Shown one piece after another: positions 23,574 to 55,084 of a DNA stretch of 64,000 nucleotides. The stretch lies in contig NC_135179.1 in NCBI RefSeq assembly GCF_041146795.1, forward strand, positions 12,151,047 to 12,215,046, given 5' to 3'. The notes beneath the pieces are model-generated. The model saw only the letters and a program-made list of their open reading frames with translations, was not told the DNA's origin and made no database searches. Source of the stretch: Maylandia zebra (Eukaryota > Chordata > Actinopteri > Cichliformes > Cichlidae). A program made the translations under genes and the position numbers. Within the stretch, counting starts at the first letter, position 1; every line of letters begins with the position of its first letter.

Positions 23574-24120
23574 GTCCCAAATGCAGAAACGCTTAGGGAG
23601 GCAAAGGTGAACAGAAGACAAGTTGTTTATTGCCCGATGTAGAAAGTCCAGCAAAACACAAAGTCCAAAGGAGTCAGTGTAAAAAAACCAGAACAAATGA
23701 AAACCTAAAACTAGAGAAATAAACACAAAATACAAAATGAAATAAACAGGCAGGAAACCACACAGGAAACAGAAATAGATGATTTGACAGATGGGTAACA
23801 GAAGACTCGTGGAGTAAATCACAGGCGAGGAGATGAAGGAAGCAAAACTAAAAGCAAAATGCAAGGAGCACTGACTCTCAAAATAACACAGGAAGCGTTA
23901 TAACTATAAGGGGAAGACACATAGACATGAATGAACTGCATACAAAGAACTAGACATAAGACGGTGAAACGCTAAGAGAAGAAGTGATCTGTATAACAAC
24001 TGAGACAAAGGAGCAGAACTAAATACACTAGAGAATATAAATATAAAGATTAAACAAACCACGGATCACAAGGAATAAAATAAGCAGTCGAATGACCCAG
24101 AACCACAACACAGCCATCGT
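23574..24120. repeat. A-rich interspersed repeat, copy 3
   Basis: Starts tgagtcccaaatgcagaaac and continues as AC/A-rich sequence (aaagtccagcaaaacacaaa) ending in aaccacaacacagccatcgt. It is the longest of the three similar blocks. Frames across it are low-complexity and not genes. Confidence 0.5.
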
Positions 24121-24124
24121 TACA

Positions 24125-26590
24125 TTAGGATTTATAGCTAGTAACTGCCATTTTTCTACAGGAGCTTTTCATAATTGAAATTGTAAATATCTGATGAGTT
24201 GTAGCAACAGTTAAGAAAAGTTATAATCCTAGCAGTTTTTAAAAAAATCATTTGAGACAAAGTTACATAAAGAAAATTTGTTTCTGAGTCCACATGTTGT
24301 ACTTCTCCACAGTAGTCACGTCTGAATGTGATGAATGATGAAAAGCTGGTCACTGAAACGTGGACGATGTCACCATCCTGGGTCTTTTGACCCCTTGTTT
24401 TGAGTTCATATATACATTGATGTTCATGGTTTATGTTTGAGTTTAAGTTTCTTAGGTTCTCTAAGTTCATTCCTTTATGCCTAGGTTGCCGTTACTATTC
24501 ATGGTTTATTAGATTCCCCTTGTGTCTTCAGCCCCTGTGTTTAAGACTGTGACAGAAAATCTGGCTGACAGCAGTTTGCTGAGCTCATTTAGTGATAATA
24601 CATTTAATCACACGTGCTTGGCATATCTTACTGAGGAATAGTCGGAGCTACCAAATAAATCATCAGAAGACACTACACAGTAGTTTACAAATTGAGCATT
24701 TAGTTAGACTTGGTATAGAAAAGTTTAAAGTGCTTGCCAAGTATGGCTTGTTTGGAATCATTGCCAGGAGAAAGCTTCTTTTCTCTTTGCAAAGTTGCAT
24801 CTCATTAAATTGGAGGACTTAGGAAACAGTGTCCTTTTGACAAGATAGTGATGTTTGGTCATAATGCACAGCACTATGTTCAGTGAAAAACAAACAGAGC
24901 ACATCAGCGCTATCACCATCAACTCTTTTGTATAGCAAAGTATTCCGGGGTCAAAGGTGAATCCATCTGTAGCAAAGCTAAAGCTTGGCTGAAACTGGGT
25001 GATGCAACAAGTCAGTGATCCCACGCACAGCAGAATGGCTTAAAAAGAAAAGGACCACGGTGTTGTACTTGGTGTTTCCCAAGACACAGAGGTTTGTGTA
25101 AACCTTTCTTTTCACGTGACTATATTTGGGATGGAACACTGTCTTCCTTTCTCTTCCCCATATTTGAAAAACATGAATCGCTGTCCAGCAAGAGTCTGTT
25201 AATGCAGTGATTCACTGATAAAATTCAAACATCAGGCTGTATTCTTTGGGTCGGAGTTTAATTTTAATTTCTGTCCTGTTTAACAGCCTAAGTTTAATCT
25301 CTGTGAAATCCGTGTTTGTTCAGCAGTCTCAGAAGAAAGACTTTCAGGGGTTCGCAGTAAAGTGTGAAGAGACACAAAACAGTGAATTAAAGGCACTCTC
25401 GATTGATAATCCAGCATCATGAGCATATTTGTTTCACCAAAAAGATTTGTGAGAATATTTCTGTTACATAACGCACACTACCAGGAATGCATAAGCTATG
25501 TAATGTAATATGAGAATGCACATAGGGCTCGGCTTTCTGATCCTTACATAGCGTTAACAACAGGACCCAAAAATACACATTTGACAGCTGTTAGTGTACA
25601 CTAAATCCTCTTCAGCGTTAGTAAGCATAGAGAAAGTTTTTCATGGTTTTCTGCTGTGTAACTTACCCCAAAATGCTGCTGAGGACCAGATATGCGAATG
25701 CGTCAGAGTGAGGCTGGAATTGGGAGGGAAAGTCAAACATCCAGCTGACGTCAAGATGTGGGAAGTATCCCACTTAGGAAGCTGTAACTCACATCTGGAA
25801 GAGACTGAGTTCAGCCTTAAGTGCAATACAATAAAGTTCTGTCTGCTCTGAATATAAGTGACCCATGAAGAATCCTATTGTTTACTTTTTTATATATACT
25901 TTTTTGTCATCACTGCATTAAAGTTTCTGGATTTAAAACATATTTCGTTAATAAGCTATATAATGTGACGGCTCCATAAATGGCTTTTTATTTATTTTTG
26001 TCTGCCAGTAAATATAACACATAATGGCTGTGAGGAGGGTTTTCTTTGGCTTGACACATGGGGGAAAAGGGTGATTTCCCGTTAAAGACATGGAAGGGAT
26101 CCAAAGTTTGCTGCTTTCAAGTGCTATCGGAAATCCCAGAATTGGACTTGATCTCGATGGAACAACCTAAAATTTAATGTCTTGAAGTTCAAGAGAGAAA
26201 AGCTACACTCAAGTTATTTTCAGTGAATTTCTTCATTTTTTAAAGTTATTTTATACTTCTGATTTTTGAAAAATGTCTTTAGAAGAAAAATGCTTTTTTT
26301 TTTTTTGTCTGCCACTAAGAATTGCATCTTGACTGATGATGGTGATGATCTGTAAACAGACAGCATTTGGAAAAGCATACTGATTTGCTAGCTTTTTCTC
26401 TACTTAATTTAAGTTTGCAGCATCTTTACATTGTGCTTTTTCAAATTTGATGAGGGAGGCAAATACGACTTAAATAGCTACTGGCAACCACCACATCGAG
26501 CTGGAAAGGATGTGCATGAGGTCAGGACAAATAGAAATGGAAATGTGCTTACAAGTGAAGAGAGTCAGCTGAAAAAGTAAAAGGATTACT
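24125..26590. other. Intergenic, no gene recognised
   Basis: AT-rich sequence with no recognisable exon, transposon terminus or tandem repeat. Confidence 0.5.
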
Positions 26591-26599
26591 TAGAGGAGC

Positions 26600-26800
26600 T
26601 TTGAATGATGAAAACAATGCCAAGAGAGGAAGCCACTGCATGAGGAAGTCAGAAGTGGCAGAGAAGTATGTGGGGGTGGTGTTGGACATGTATGTGGACA
26701 TAAGGTGTGTGGTAGAAGTGACATATGGGTTTAATGTGGGGTTGATAAAAACCTGCTATGGTGTATGGTTTGGAGATGGTGGCACTGAACTTCAATAAAC
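26600..26800 (+). mobile_element. Short degraded LINE reverse-transcriptase fragment
   Basis: The frame reads VAEKYVGVVLDMYVDIRCVV and then TCYGVWFGDGGTEL. The first matches the usual EKYVRVVQDMYE region just before the RT 'VGLHQGSALSP' motif in fish LINEs, and the second a later region, so the middle is deleted. Same broad group as the antisense fragment at 2570. Confidence 0.6.
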
Positions 26801-26874
26801 TCTCTGTTTATTAGATATTTTCACTGGAAGAAACTGATTTGTTGTGAGAACTGTTAGCAGTTCACCGGTAATTA

Positions 26875-28137
26875 CAGTTTTTTCTGAATGCTTAAACCCT
26901 AACTGTGATTCCTGTAGCACAATCTCTAAAACTATTCAGACTTATAGCAAAACCACTCACTGAGTTTGCAAAACTAAAAGCACAAAAACTGCTTTGCACT
27001 CAGTTTGCAATTTTGTAACACACACTTTGCAAAACTGCAGGCACAATTCACTGCACAACACTCAATTACCAAATTTCCAACACACTGCTAGCAAAAGTAT
27101 ACACATGTATAGCTATCATTAACACTAATTTGCCAACTGTCTGGCACACTTTCACATGTCAAAACTTTTTTAGATAATTAGTTCACTTTGCAATCAGCCT
27201 AAGCACTACAATACAGGTAAGCTGTGTGTGCGGAGTACAATGGAGGGAGCAGAAAGAGTGAGAAGTAGAGGAGGCCGAGGAAGAGGACGTTGAGGTGAAG
27301 AAGTAGGATGAAGAGGACGACAAGGACAAGGAGGAGCAAGACGAAGACGAGGAGGAGGGCGAGGAAGATGAGGAGGGGGGAGAGGAAGGGTAGGAAGAGT
27401 AAAAAATAGAATTGCTGATGACATCAGAGCTACAATAGTGGACCATGTAATCAACCGTGGAATGACCCTGAGGGTAGCTGGCCAACGGGTCCAGCCTAAC
27501 TCGAGCCGCTACACTGTAGCAAGTACCATAAGGACATCTTGAAATGAGAATCGGTTAGTACAGTCACTTCGCACAAAGATTTGTAGCACTGCCATATGCC
27601 AATGAGAAACACACCAATACCATTGATGTAAAAATACTGAAATTGTTACTTTACAGAATTGCTAGATGACCAGATGCTGGGGGCAGAGGAAGCATGTTCA
27701 CTGCAGACCAAGTAACCCATATAGTCATTATGGCGATTGCAAATAATCCTATACTTGGAAATAAACACTTGTGTTTGTTTTGATGTACTTGAAGTTTGGA
27801 TCCCTCTATGCTTATGGATCTATGACAGAAGTATGAGCTCAAACTGACATAGCCTACCTTGTGCACAGAGAAAGCAAAAGCCAGATGTGTTTTGTATTCA
27901 TACCATCAGTGTGCAGTTGGCGCATTGTGTGCTTAGTAGATGATGGCTTGTGTGTACTGTTTGATACGGAAACACCATTTTTACGAAGGTGTGAAGAGTT
28001 AATCTAGCTGTGTTTGCTTTTGCAAGAGAACTACAATGTTTTGATTATTGGGTGACAGGTTTTCTTATTTGTGTGAAGAGTTTTGCAAAATTAGCCAATA
28101 GTTACAAAAAATGTGCTTAAGCAATCAGAAAAAACTG
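26875..28137 (+). mobile_element. IS630-like/Tc-mariner non-autonomous element, copy 3
   Basis: TA flanks at 26873-26874 and 28138-28139; ends CAGTTTTTTCTGAATGCTTA and TAAGCAATCAGAAAAAACTG. The plus strand encodes a decayed transposase N-terminus: MEGAERVRSRGGRGRGR at about 27240, then ADDIRATIVDHVINRG, GQRVQPNSSRYTVASTIRTS followed by a stop, and MFTADQVTHIVIMAIANNPI. These are helix-turn-helix-like DNA-binding segments typical of IS630-type transposases in fish. Downstream catalytic sequence is absent. The most complete of the three copies in this part. Confidence 0.85.
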
Positions 28138-28141
28138 TAAC

Positions 28142-28222
28142 GTATTTTCTGTACAGCACTTTGGTCCTGTGCTGGGTATTTTAAAGTACTCTATAAATAA
28201 CATTGGATTGGATATATATATA
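28142..28222 (+). repeat. LINE-type 3' tail followed by (TA)n
   Basis: The sequence tctgtacagcactttggtcc ... aaagtactctataaataacattggattgga has the form of a fish LINE 3' terminus, and is followed by a short TA run at 28209-28222. It touches the right edge of IS630-like copy 3. Confidence 0.5.
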
Positions 28223-28224
28223 TA

Positions 28225-29830
28225 TACATACATACACTCGACAAATGTACTACATAATCATATATACTCGTATACACTGTATACCAACAATGTGTTTATA
28301 TAATGGAATCACCATGTTAAGCATTTAACCTACATATTCAAACTATAAGAGCCATATATTTGAGTCAAGTATTATCCACATTTAAATGATAAGTCTGCAC
28401 CACTAGTTGTATGAGTACCTGTTGATCCACACCGCTTGTTTTGAGATTTAATAATTAGGATTAATATGTAACTTTTGATCATGTTATGGGCTACTGTGAC
28501 AAGTCAAGACATAGGGTTAGTCGAAATTGGCCCATCTAAAGATGCACCTTTCTGCATATGTGTGTACCCACAAGAAGCAGTAGTGTTATTAAAAACAATC
28601 ATATCTGTAAGGTCAGGTCCAAACAATATCCAGAGGACAAGTGATGGTGGGAGAGGAAAAGACTATACACCGCACTGACAAGAAAGCAGACAATAATAGA
28701 GAGTGGTGGACAGAAGAAGAAGAAGACTGATTGATTTCAAACATGTAAATAAAATGAAAGTACACTGTAAACAAGAAAAACGTTGCTTTTGACCTGTACC
28801 ATTTTGGGCTTTAATGCAAAGCTTAGTTTATTCTACAATTTTACTCCAAATATGAATAACTTTAAAACTTTCCCTAGTTTTTAAACACTGTGTATCTTCA
28901 AAGAAACCTTTCTGACTACCTTTGGCAACAGATTGCCCCCCCCCCCCCCCCCCCCCCAGAAGATGCAGGGGTTTTGATTAACTGTCATATGTATTTTCTC
29001 CAGACCTCCAGTTTAAATATAGTAACACCTCAGAAAAGTAAAGAATGAGAAGTGATTTCTGATTTATCACATGCTTTGCTTTAGACAAGACTGAGATGTA
29101 TTTAGGCAGTTTGTTAGGAGTATATTTAACATGGGATTTCCTGCAAATGTTGTCAACTGTTATCACAATATTAGCTGAAGGTGTGAATTGGTGGTTTAGA
29201 AATCCCCTCACTCGCCAAGAAGACTGCATGCCACACATATACCAATTTTTTCACTAAGAGCTATTTGTGAGTTGCCTTGTTAGTGCAAAAATGACTATTT
29301 TATGTTTTTCAAATTATATTCAACAAATTGTATCTTTTTGTGGAAGGCTGCTAGTAACAAAGTCCCAAAAGATATGATTTTAAATGGCTTTTTGCTAAAT
29401 CGTTTGCTATGCATAGTCACACTCAAGTTCATCCCTTGTCTTTTTTATGCTCGAGGGATTTATATACCGGTGTTTAGTGGCTTAACACAAAAACAAAATT
29501 CCTGTAAAATTGGCCATGTACAAGGACTAGACTGAAAATGCACGAAAAAGCAGTCCAAAACATCAGCTTTTACTGCATGCAATATTACTTAATAATTACA
29601 TTCAATATATTTACGTTTACTTGTTTTCAGTGAAAAGGTGTGGCCTAGACGTCATCACAACCACTGTAATTTCCACCCACTGCTGGACTGAAAGAAAAAC
29701 ACAATTTGGGAGTTTAAAAAAAATCCTGAAAAAAAAACCCTTCTCGAGATGAAAATACATTTAAATAAGTTCCTTAAAACAACACATAAAAAAACAAAGC
29801 AACGTGAAATGAAAGTGGAAACAGATGAGC
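28225..29830. other. Intergenic upstream of ifngr1; poly-C tract
   Basis: No gene or transposon recognised. A run of 22 C residues lies at 28936-28957 and is likely to be length-variable or error-prone in sequencing. Confidence 0.55.
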
Positions 29831-29834
29831 TACT

Positions 29835-30084
29835 TAGCCAGTCTTAGTCACGCGTTTTTGTGGGTTTCTCGCTACGCTAAGTTGCTTCCTCTCTCACAAG
29901 AAACGACAGTCCGTGAAGGGACCATGACACCGGAGCCGCAGACAAGCGCAGTAGTCCTGGTTTTCCTCCCACTTATTCCACAGTGAAGCTGTTGTTGGTT
30001 AAAGCGTTAGACGAGCTATATGTATGACTGTAGGCTGAACTGTGAGTGCTAAGTTGGAACACTGAAGAAGTTTTAATCGGGCTA
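29835..30084 (+). promoter_or_regulatory. ifngr1: Probable ifngr1 promoter and 5' UTR
   Basis: This stretch lies just upstream of the signal-peptide exon and has several CpGs (cacgcgttttt, ctcgctacgctaa, accggagccgcag) in otherwise AT-rich DNA. No TATA box is obvious, as is common for broadly expressed receptor genes. The transcription start cannot be placed from sequence alone. Confidence 0.45.
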
Positions 30085-47941
<17,857 letters not shown>

Positions 47942-49640
47942 ATGTAAGGCTACATATAAGTTAGCACCAGATGTTGTTCACAGGATCTCACATTTTGAAA
48001 ATGTGAAAAGACTTGGTGACACGTGTAAAAGCCTGATCAGTATGAGTGCCCATATCTGCGATTAGACTGAGGAGCTTCTTATGCTGGAAATCTACCTGTT
48101 TACCTGTAAGGGTTATTTGTCTTAGTCAGGGTTAATAGAAAAGCTGAATGCATTATGTTATGTTTCTGCACAGGCTAAATCCCATTTAAAAGAATTGTAA
48201 AGTAAAACTATTAATTTCATCTTTTTCCTCATGACGAGGCCTCAGTAGTGGAAGCACTTGAAATGTTACAGGGAACTTTGGGCTTAAAAGACGTAAAGAG
48301 GAAATTGAAATCCTGTTTACATTCCTGCCTTACATCATAGATCATCAGGGTGACAGAAACCATCCAATAATCAGACGCATCCAAAAATGAATGGTGGCTC
48401 CTATACAATAACACACACTGTAAATATTTCTGTAATACAGTCAATATATCTGTGGGCATCTCATATACAAGCATATTTGGCAGTTACTGAGCCAGGTAGT
48501 CAGAATACTGGATTTGCTCTGGAGACTCTTGCACTTTCTTTTTCTATCTGATTCATTTCTTTCCCTTTTATGCTTGTGTTATATTAGTTAGAAATCAGTT
48601 TGTATATTATGACATTTATACATTAAATGAGGCGTGTGCTTTAGCTTTTCTTCATGGAAGATGTGGTTGAAGGGAATATATGGGAAATGTATGATTTGTT
48701 GTTTTTTTCTTTACAAACAACAAAAATTCAAATGTAAAATGCTTTTTGTTGCACAACAAAAAATGTAATGGTGCTTAACAAATTTCTTAGACCACCTGTC
48801 ATTAAAAACTAGAAGTCACACATTTTTATAAATTTGTTACACTTATGTAAAACTAAAAATCATATTGTTATTTATTAGGCAAATAACAAACTGAACTCAT
48901 GTTCTTATACCCAACTTTGGGCCAGCACACTGGGCATCTTTGAAAAGTTGGAACTTAATCAGGTATAACAATCAAATACTGAAACTAATTAATCTGTACA
49001 GTAATGCAAGTCAGTTACTGTAATTCGCCGTTTTACTCATCCACACACTGGTAGACTAACAGTTATAGAAAAAGTTTTTTAGTTACTACCAGAACAGCTG
49101 TGGAACCTTACATTAGGTGATCTAATAAACAAAAGCACTTACAACACTTTTCTGCTTTGGTTTTTCAATTTTCAGGAAGAATGTGCTTTTTCTTGTTTAT
49201 TCTTTTTTTGCAACATTGTATTGTCCTTAAATTTCACATGACAAAGGTTGGGTCTAATTACCAGTTTAAAGGGACTGTATGATTGCAGTTTGTTTTTATG
49301 TGATGTTTTTGTTTATTGTTTGTTTATTTTAACTTGCCAAACAATTCAACCCTTGCACTAGATTATTTTTTTAATGTGCCTTTCTTAAACAGACAATGGA
49401 GAATAGTGAAAATGGCATGCTGTGAAGGTCCAGCTACAATCAAACCTAGAACTCATTACAGTGACATGCTCTATACCCAATAATGCTGTGCTTTTTATCT
49501 GATTATCCCTTGTAATAACATACTTCATATATAAAAAGTAATACAATGTGGTTATGTCATTATGTCCAATTTTACTAATGCCGTTTAATGCACTTGTCTG
49601 GTCTCCGTTGTGCAATTTCAATAAATTGTGGAACTGTGTG
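47942..49640 (+). other. ifngr1: Probable 3' UTR of ifngr1
   Basis: Follows the TAA stop. The first clear AATAAA preceding GT/T-rich sequence is at 49620-49625 (tttcaataaattgtggaact). Earlier ATTAAA-like sites (such as the one near 48624) could give shorter ends. The end is inferred. Confidence 0.45.
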
Positions 49641-52600
49641 AATTTGCATCTGTCCTGTTCTTATAAAGGCAGTTAATCTATGTGACAGATTAACTGACGT
49701 TAATGTCAAACATCATGCAACAATTTTATGCTGTTACTGTACGTGGATATTACGCATTAAGGAAGGGAAGTTGACATTTGCAGTGTCATTATGTTGATTG
49801 TTTATTGTAGTGGGGCCTACAGTAGTAGTATAAATCACTTTATCAGTTTTTGTCACCATGTAAGGGAAGAAATGCTCATGCCTGTGGTATTTTGACATTT
49901 AAGCTGCCCAAACTGTTCCTCGGCATCCAGTAACACCAGTAACAGGCGGGGGACCTCCTTTGTGTTTGTGTGTCTGTTGTGTTTCCTTCCTCTTTGCTTT
50001 GTGTGGGTAAAATGGACACCTTCTTTTTATTCTGCCCGTAACAGATTTCATTATCTGTGTCTTCACAGGTTTATCAGATGAATTCCTGCAAAACCAAATC
50101 CAAGTTAAAAAACGTGTTTTATGTGCTGAAATCAATTTCAGTTGAAATTTAGTTTTAACAAAGTTGATATAGCCAAAATGTATTTTATGTCAATTACAGC
50201 CTGTTTGTATTCATCCTTCTTCTTAAAACAAAATGCCACTATTACCAATTATAACCAGATCTTTTAATCGTAACTTTTAACTCTCTTTACCATTTATCCA
50301 TTTATTTAAATGCTACTGTTGCCTTTTTATTCTCTATTAATTTCACCCATTTAACCATTTGCCTGCTGCACTTTTCACACATTACTTTTAGGCCCTTGTT
50401 GCTACCTTATAGTGTCACCATTTAACCATTACTTTTAGAAGCAAGTACTCATAGCCTTTATTCTTAAGAGCTTTAAAAAGCTATTAGACTCCATTAGACT
50501 TGTTCAAATAAATGGAGCTTTTAACACCCTAAGGTTAATTAAGGAGTTCCACAGGGTTTTGTACCAGGCCCAGTTGTATTTACATTATACATATTTTAGG
50601 CAGTGTTGTACATCTTCACTGATATGCAATGATACCCAGCTGCAGATATCTATAAAGCCCAGTGACACACCAATTCGACTGCAAGAATGTGTTAAAGACA
50701 AAAAGGCCTGAATGACTAAAACTTATAAATTCAGATACTTTAAGAGGTTTTTTTTGTTTTGTTTTGTTTTTTTAATCACGATTTCAGAGTTGGTGTGTTC
50801 GATTTGCTTTTAACTTCAAAATTCAATGGATGTAATTTACATTTGTATATTTCTTGCTCTCAGCTACTTTAACCTTTCACCCACAGCATTTAAGCTTTTA
50901 CTATTTGCTACTTATTAGGCTACTTTGCTGACATCTAATATTAGCTTTTGAAGCGCGTATGTTTGTCTGTTTTACCTGCTTTAATATTTTACCAAATGCG
51001 TTTCATCTTTTCTCCATTGATCTATTACTAGTATCCAGAATTTATCCTTTACTTTATTCAACTTCTTATTTCATTTTGTTATTTTTTTTTCCTTTAGATG
51101 CTATCTCATGTGTTGCATATACTTTGTTTATTGAAACACTATTTGATTCAATAGATATAAGCTTACACATTTTACTGCTATGTTTAAATTTTGCCATTTA
51201 TTTACATACTTAGTTAATTTGTTGCCTATTTATTACTTCCAGGAACATATTGTCCATGACACTTTTACCACATTCAATATTAATAGCTAACAAATTAAAT
51301 GAGCTTAACATTTACACATACCATGTAGCTGCTTGATATGTATTTGTTACTTTTTTCAAACTTTCATCTGCATATCCACAAATTGTAGCTTTCAACTTTA
51401 AATTTGTTGTTAAACAGTATGTTTGATTTTTTTTTCAATTACTTTTAACTATTTCAAATGTTAATTTCGACTTACGTTTTTCACAACTACTTTAATATGT
51501 AGTAGAGTGTAACCACTTATCAGTATACCAGTTAATTAGTATAAAAAAACGGGTTTTTTTGTTTTGTTTTAAATTAAATTAATATTTTTCAAATCCTGAA
51601 AGGCTGCTGAAGGGTTTGCCCCTGTGCTAAATTATGAAGAAAAAGAAAAGATGAAGTCTAGCTGCAATAATGTCAAATAAAATAATAAAGTAATTTGCAT
51701 AGGTTCATGTTCTGCATTACCTAATAACAGCTGCTATAAATACTCACTGGTGGCAATATACCTAATGAATAATAATGAACACAGAGTGGAAATATGAAGT
51801 GTGATGAAAAGGGGCAGGTCATGCATAGGAAATCATTATGTAACAGATTTCCAGTAAACTCTTACACAAGGATTAGCATTGCTTATAACTGGGTAGACCA
51901 GAAATGGGGCAGTGTGGTAATCCTCCTGAACGACAGGGAACCAACAAAGGCCTTAGCAGGAGTAACCTACATCTGGGTTACTAAAGGTGTTTCCATGTTG
52001 ACACTGAGATTAATGGGAAATGCACCTTTTCACACAATGCACTGCATTATACAGAACTGTGCAAAAGTAGTGAGTTAACCCAATTCTTCTAAAGAGCCAG
52101 AGTTTCTTGTATTTAAAAAAACAAACAAACAAACAAAGAAAGTGATCTTGAGCAATAGATTACTTAAATTCTCCAGTCTTTCTAAATGACCATGTCTGTG
52201 TTTTTGCTTCAATATTGGCTGGTTTTTCATTTATTTTTAGATGAGGTGGGAATCACCAGACACCCACATTATTATTATTATTATTATTATTAGCACAATA
52301 TTTCACTCACAATATGAAATTAATGTGACTTTTAACATTTTCCAATATGCTGACCAAGTTTCCTGTTATACAGTAATGTAACCAGAATGCAACCAACAGC
52401 CAGCCAGTTGAGTTCCCTCACGTTGTGCTCATTGACAAAGATGGCAACATGTTAGAAAACTGTCTGCATTTAGAAAATAGACCATATTTATTTGCAAACC
52501 TTCAACAATCTCCCTGAAAGTGATTTTAGTCAATCCAAGGCAGACAGCGACTTCTTTTGGAAAGTTCACCTCTTATCAGGTAACCCGTTGAATGGCTTTG

Positions 52601-53600
52601 GACAACTATTTAGTCGCCACAATCTGTCACAGAATGTGAAGAAATTCAACACAGTCACCACGCAGCCACTTATTCTAGATGCAATGAAGTTGCTGTCCTA
52701 TTTTTGCTGGGGTGTCTAAGCCATTAGCTTCGAATAAGTTTCCTTAGCTAATGTTATCTCGGGAGGAGTAGTATTCCCAGAGTATTTTAATTTATTTAAT
52801 AAAATATCAATATTTGGTGTCCTTGTATTGACACAATTTTGCCAAACAAAATATTGTAATTTTAAGTTGTGTTGATGTTTTTCACGCAATTTTTTTTATT
52901 TTCAAATTTTAGTCCAGTCCTTGAACCTGCCCACACTTAGCAAATAGCCAGTTTTAAATCAGAGCCTTCTACACTTTGTTATTGGCAGCCTATCACAAAG
53001 GCATACAATCTGATTTCTTTAGTAAATATACAAAGATGCCAAAGATAACAGTTTGGTAGGCATAAAGTGGTATTTTCTGCCAACAAAGTGATTTGTAAAG
53101 AGCTATAAGGTGAAAACTTCTGTCCCTAAAAAAATTGAGGAAACTGGATAAGTGCTGAAAAAGAAGTTGCACTGCTAAAAAATGGAATAATGAACACAGA
53201 AAGGTGCCATCAGATTGTGGTACCAACAATACATCGCAAGCATCAGATTGGCAACAGCTTAATTTTTAAGCATGACCGAAATCCCAAACACACTGCTAAT
53301 GCAGTAAAAGCAGTTTAGAAGGAGTTTCAGTAAACCCATTTTCCTAGCAGAATACAAAGAATGAGGGGGGACTCAAGTATCCTCAGGTTTACTGCTATTG
53401 TAAGAGCTTTGTGTCTTTTGTGTTTTAAAACTGACTTCGGCAGGAATGACCCAGAAAAGTCATGATATTCAATACTTTAGCACACATTAGGGTGGCACAC
53501 AAGTAACGTGATCTGACACTTTTTTGTTTTGGATCCTTTTGTACGATTTGTAAAAAACACAGGAAAAAAAAACATCTTATTACATCAAATAAGTAACACT
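49641..53600. other. Spacer between ifngr1 and il22ra2
   Basis: No gene recognised. AT-rich, with a degraded LINE fragment at 50500-50740 (listed) and a short (ATT)n run at 52269-52291. Confidence 0.55.
50500..50740 (+). mobile_element. Degraded LINE reverse transcriptase, catalytic region
   Basis: Reads GVPQGFVPGPVVFTLYIF in place of GVPQGSVLGPILFTLYI. After frame breaks, the tatgcaatgatacccagctg stretch stands where YADDTQL would be, followed by SIKPSDTPI-like and LQECVKD-like pieces. The catalytic YADD is damaged and the copy is dead. Confidence 0.75.
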
Positions 53601-53624
53601 ATATCCTATATCTGTGTCCAAATG

Positions 53625-53634
53625 CCATATAAGG
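53625..53634 (+). promoter_or_regulatory. il22ra2: CCATATAAGG: CArG box or TATA-like element upstream of il22ra2
   Basis: Perfect match to the CC(A/T)6GG serum-response-factor consensus that also contains ATATAAG, 116 bp upstream of the il22ra2 start codon. It may serve as the TATA element of a short 5' UTR; either role is inferred. Confidence 0.4.
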
Positions 53635-53749
53635 AACGCCAGGGGAAGTTGATGGCATGTTAAAGGCAAGGGTGTTTCCAACAGCACCAGTCCAGTGTGG
53701 CTCGTTGTGAACATTTGCACGTTGGTCGTCCACAAACCACATAAACACC

Positions 53750-55026
53750 ATGACATCTCTCCTGCTTGGAGCAGCGCTGCTGGGCAACTTGGGCATCTCT
53801 GTCACAGCACAAGGTAACTTCTTAGAATTTATTTCTCTGTATTTTTATTTCCATGTAAAACATGTGGTTTAGGGCTGTTCTTGATCTAAAGTTAGGCTGA
53901 TTTACATCTGCCTCACCTCACTGCTCCCATAATAAAACCAAGAAGTATAACTTTACTGGTGCCACAGAAAACCAAACCAACCAATAGCAGAACTTACAGC
54001 ATCTTCTGCTAGAAATCTACTTTTTCATTACCTTTTCCCTAGTCTAAAATTCATTAGTAAATCCTGAACAACTGAAACACACTTTTTGAGTGATTGTATT
54101 GTATCTTTATTTATTTCAGACATAATAAAACAAACAACCAAAAAACAAAAAAAACCAATATATACTCGTCTACATGTACTTTCGTTTACGGATACGAATA
54201 TATGTGTAGATATACACACACACACGTATTTGTACAGACAAGCAAAAAAGAAATATAATAAAATAAAACACATTCGTCTAACATGAAATAACAATTGTTT
54301 GGTCTGAAAAGGAGTAGGAAGAAGTATACACATACTTATTAACTCCTACCCCTGCTCCTACCCTATCAAAGTCTAGACTTGTTGAAATAAAGAATGAAGT
54401 GTAATGTTATTGTTGGGAGTGAAAACAAAGTTGGTCCGACGCTGCTGTGTTTGTTCAGAAAGAACAACAGACAAAGGTGTGAGAAAAAGATGATTTTTGC
54501 CATGAGAATTATTTGTATTGTTTTGTGTGTTCGGGTTTTTTTTGTTTGTTTGTTTGTTTTTTTACTAATAATTTAACTGCAGTGTGTTAAGTTTGGACAG
54601 GAGCTGCTGTTGATCTTTTAGAAATGTTAAAAGCATCTTCTTCTTTGCAAGTTGCCCTCTATAAAATCCATGCAGCGTAATGTGAAAAGCTTAGAAAACT
54701 CTTACTAAATTCTGGGGTTCAGTGCCTTTCAGAGTGTAAAATTAACAGATTTTATATGTTGTCATTTACCTTTACAGTATTTACTATACTATTATTCTGT
54801 GTATGTGATCATTATCTTTACTATGTTTCTGAATAATACACATTAGTATGGACATTGTCTTTGCATAAACCCAGACTGTTCTTCATTATGTTTTCACACT
54901 TCCAGTGATACTGCCTCGACCCAGCCAGGTGAGGTTTGACTCAGTGGACTATAAAAACATCCTGAACTGGACTCCACCCACCACGAACTCTTCTCTGCAG
55001 TACAACGTCCAGTGGAAGATGTGAGA

Positions 55027-55084
<58 letters not shown>

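Noticed and set aside
28936-28957. Poly-C tract as a functional i-motif or regulatory element
   Set aside because: A single homopolymer of this kind is common and may be partly a sequencing artefact; no supporting context.
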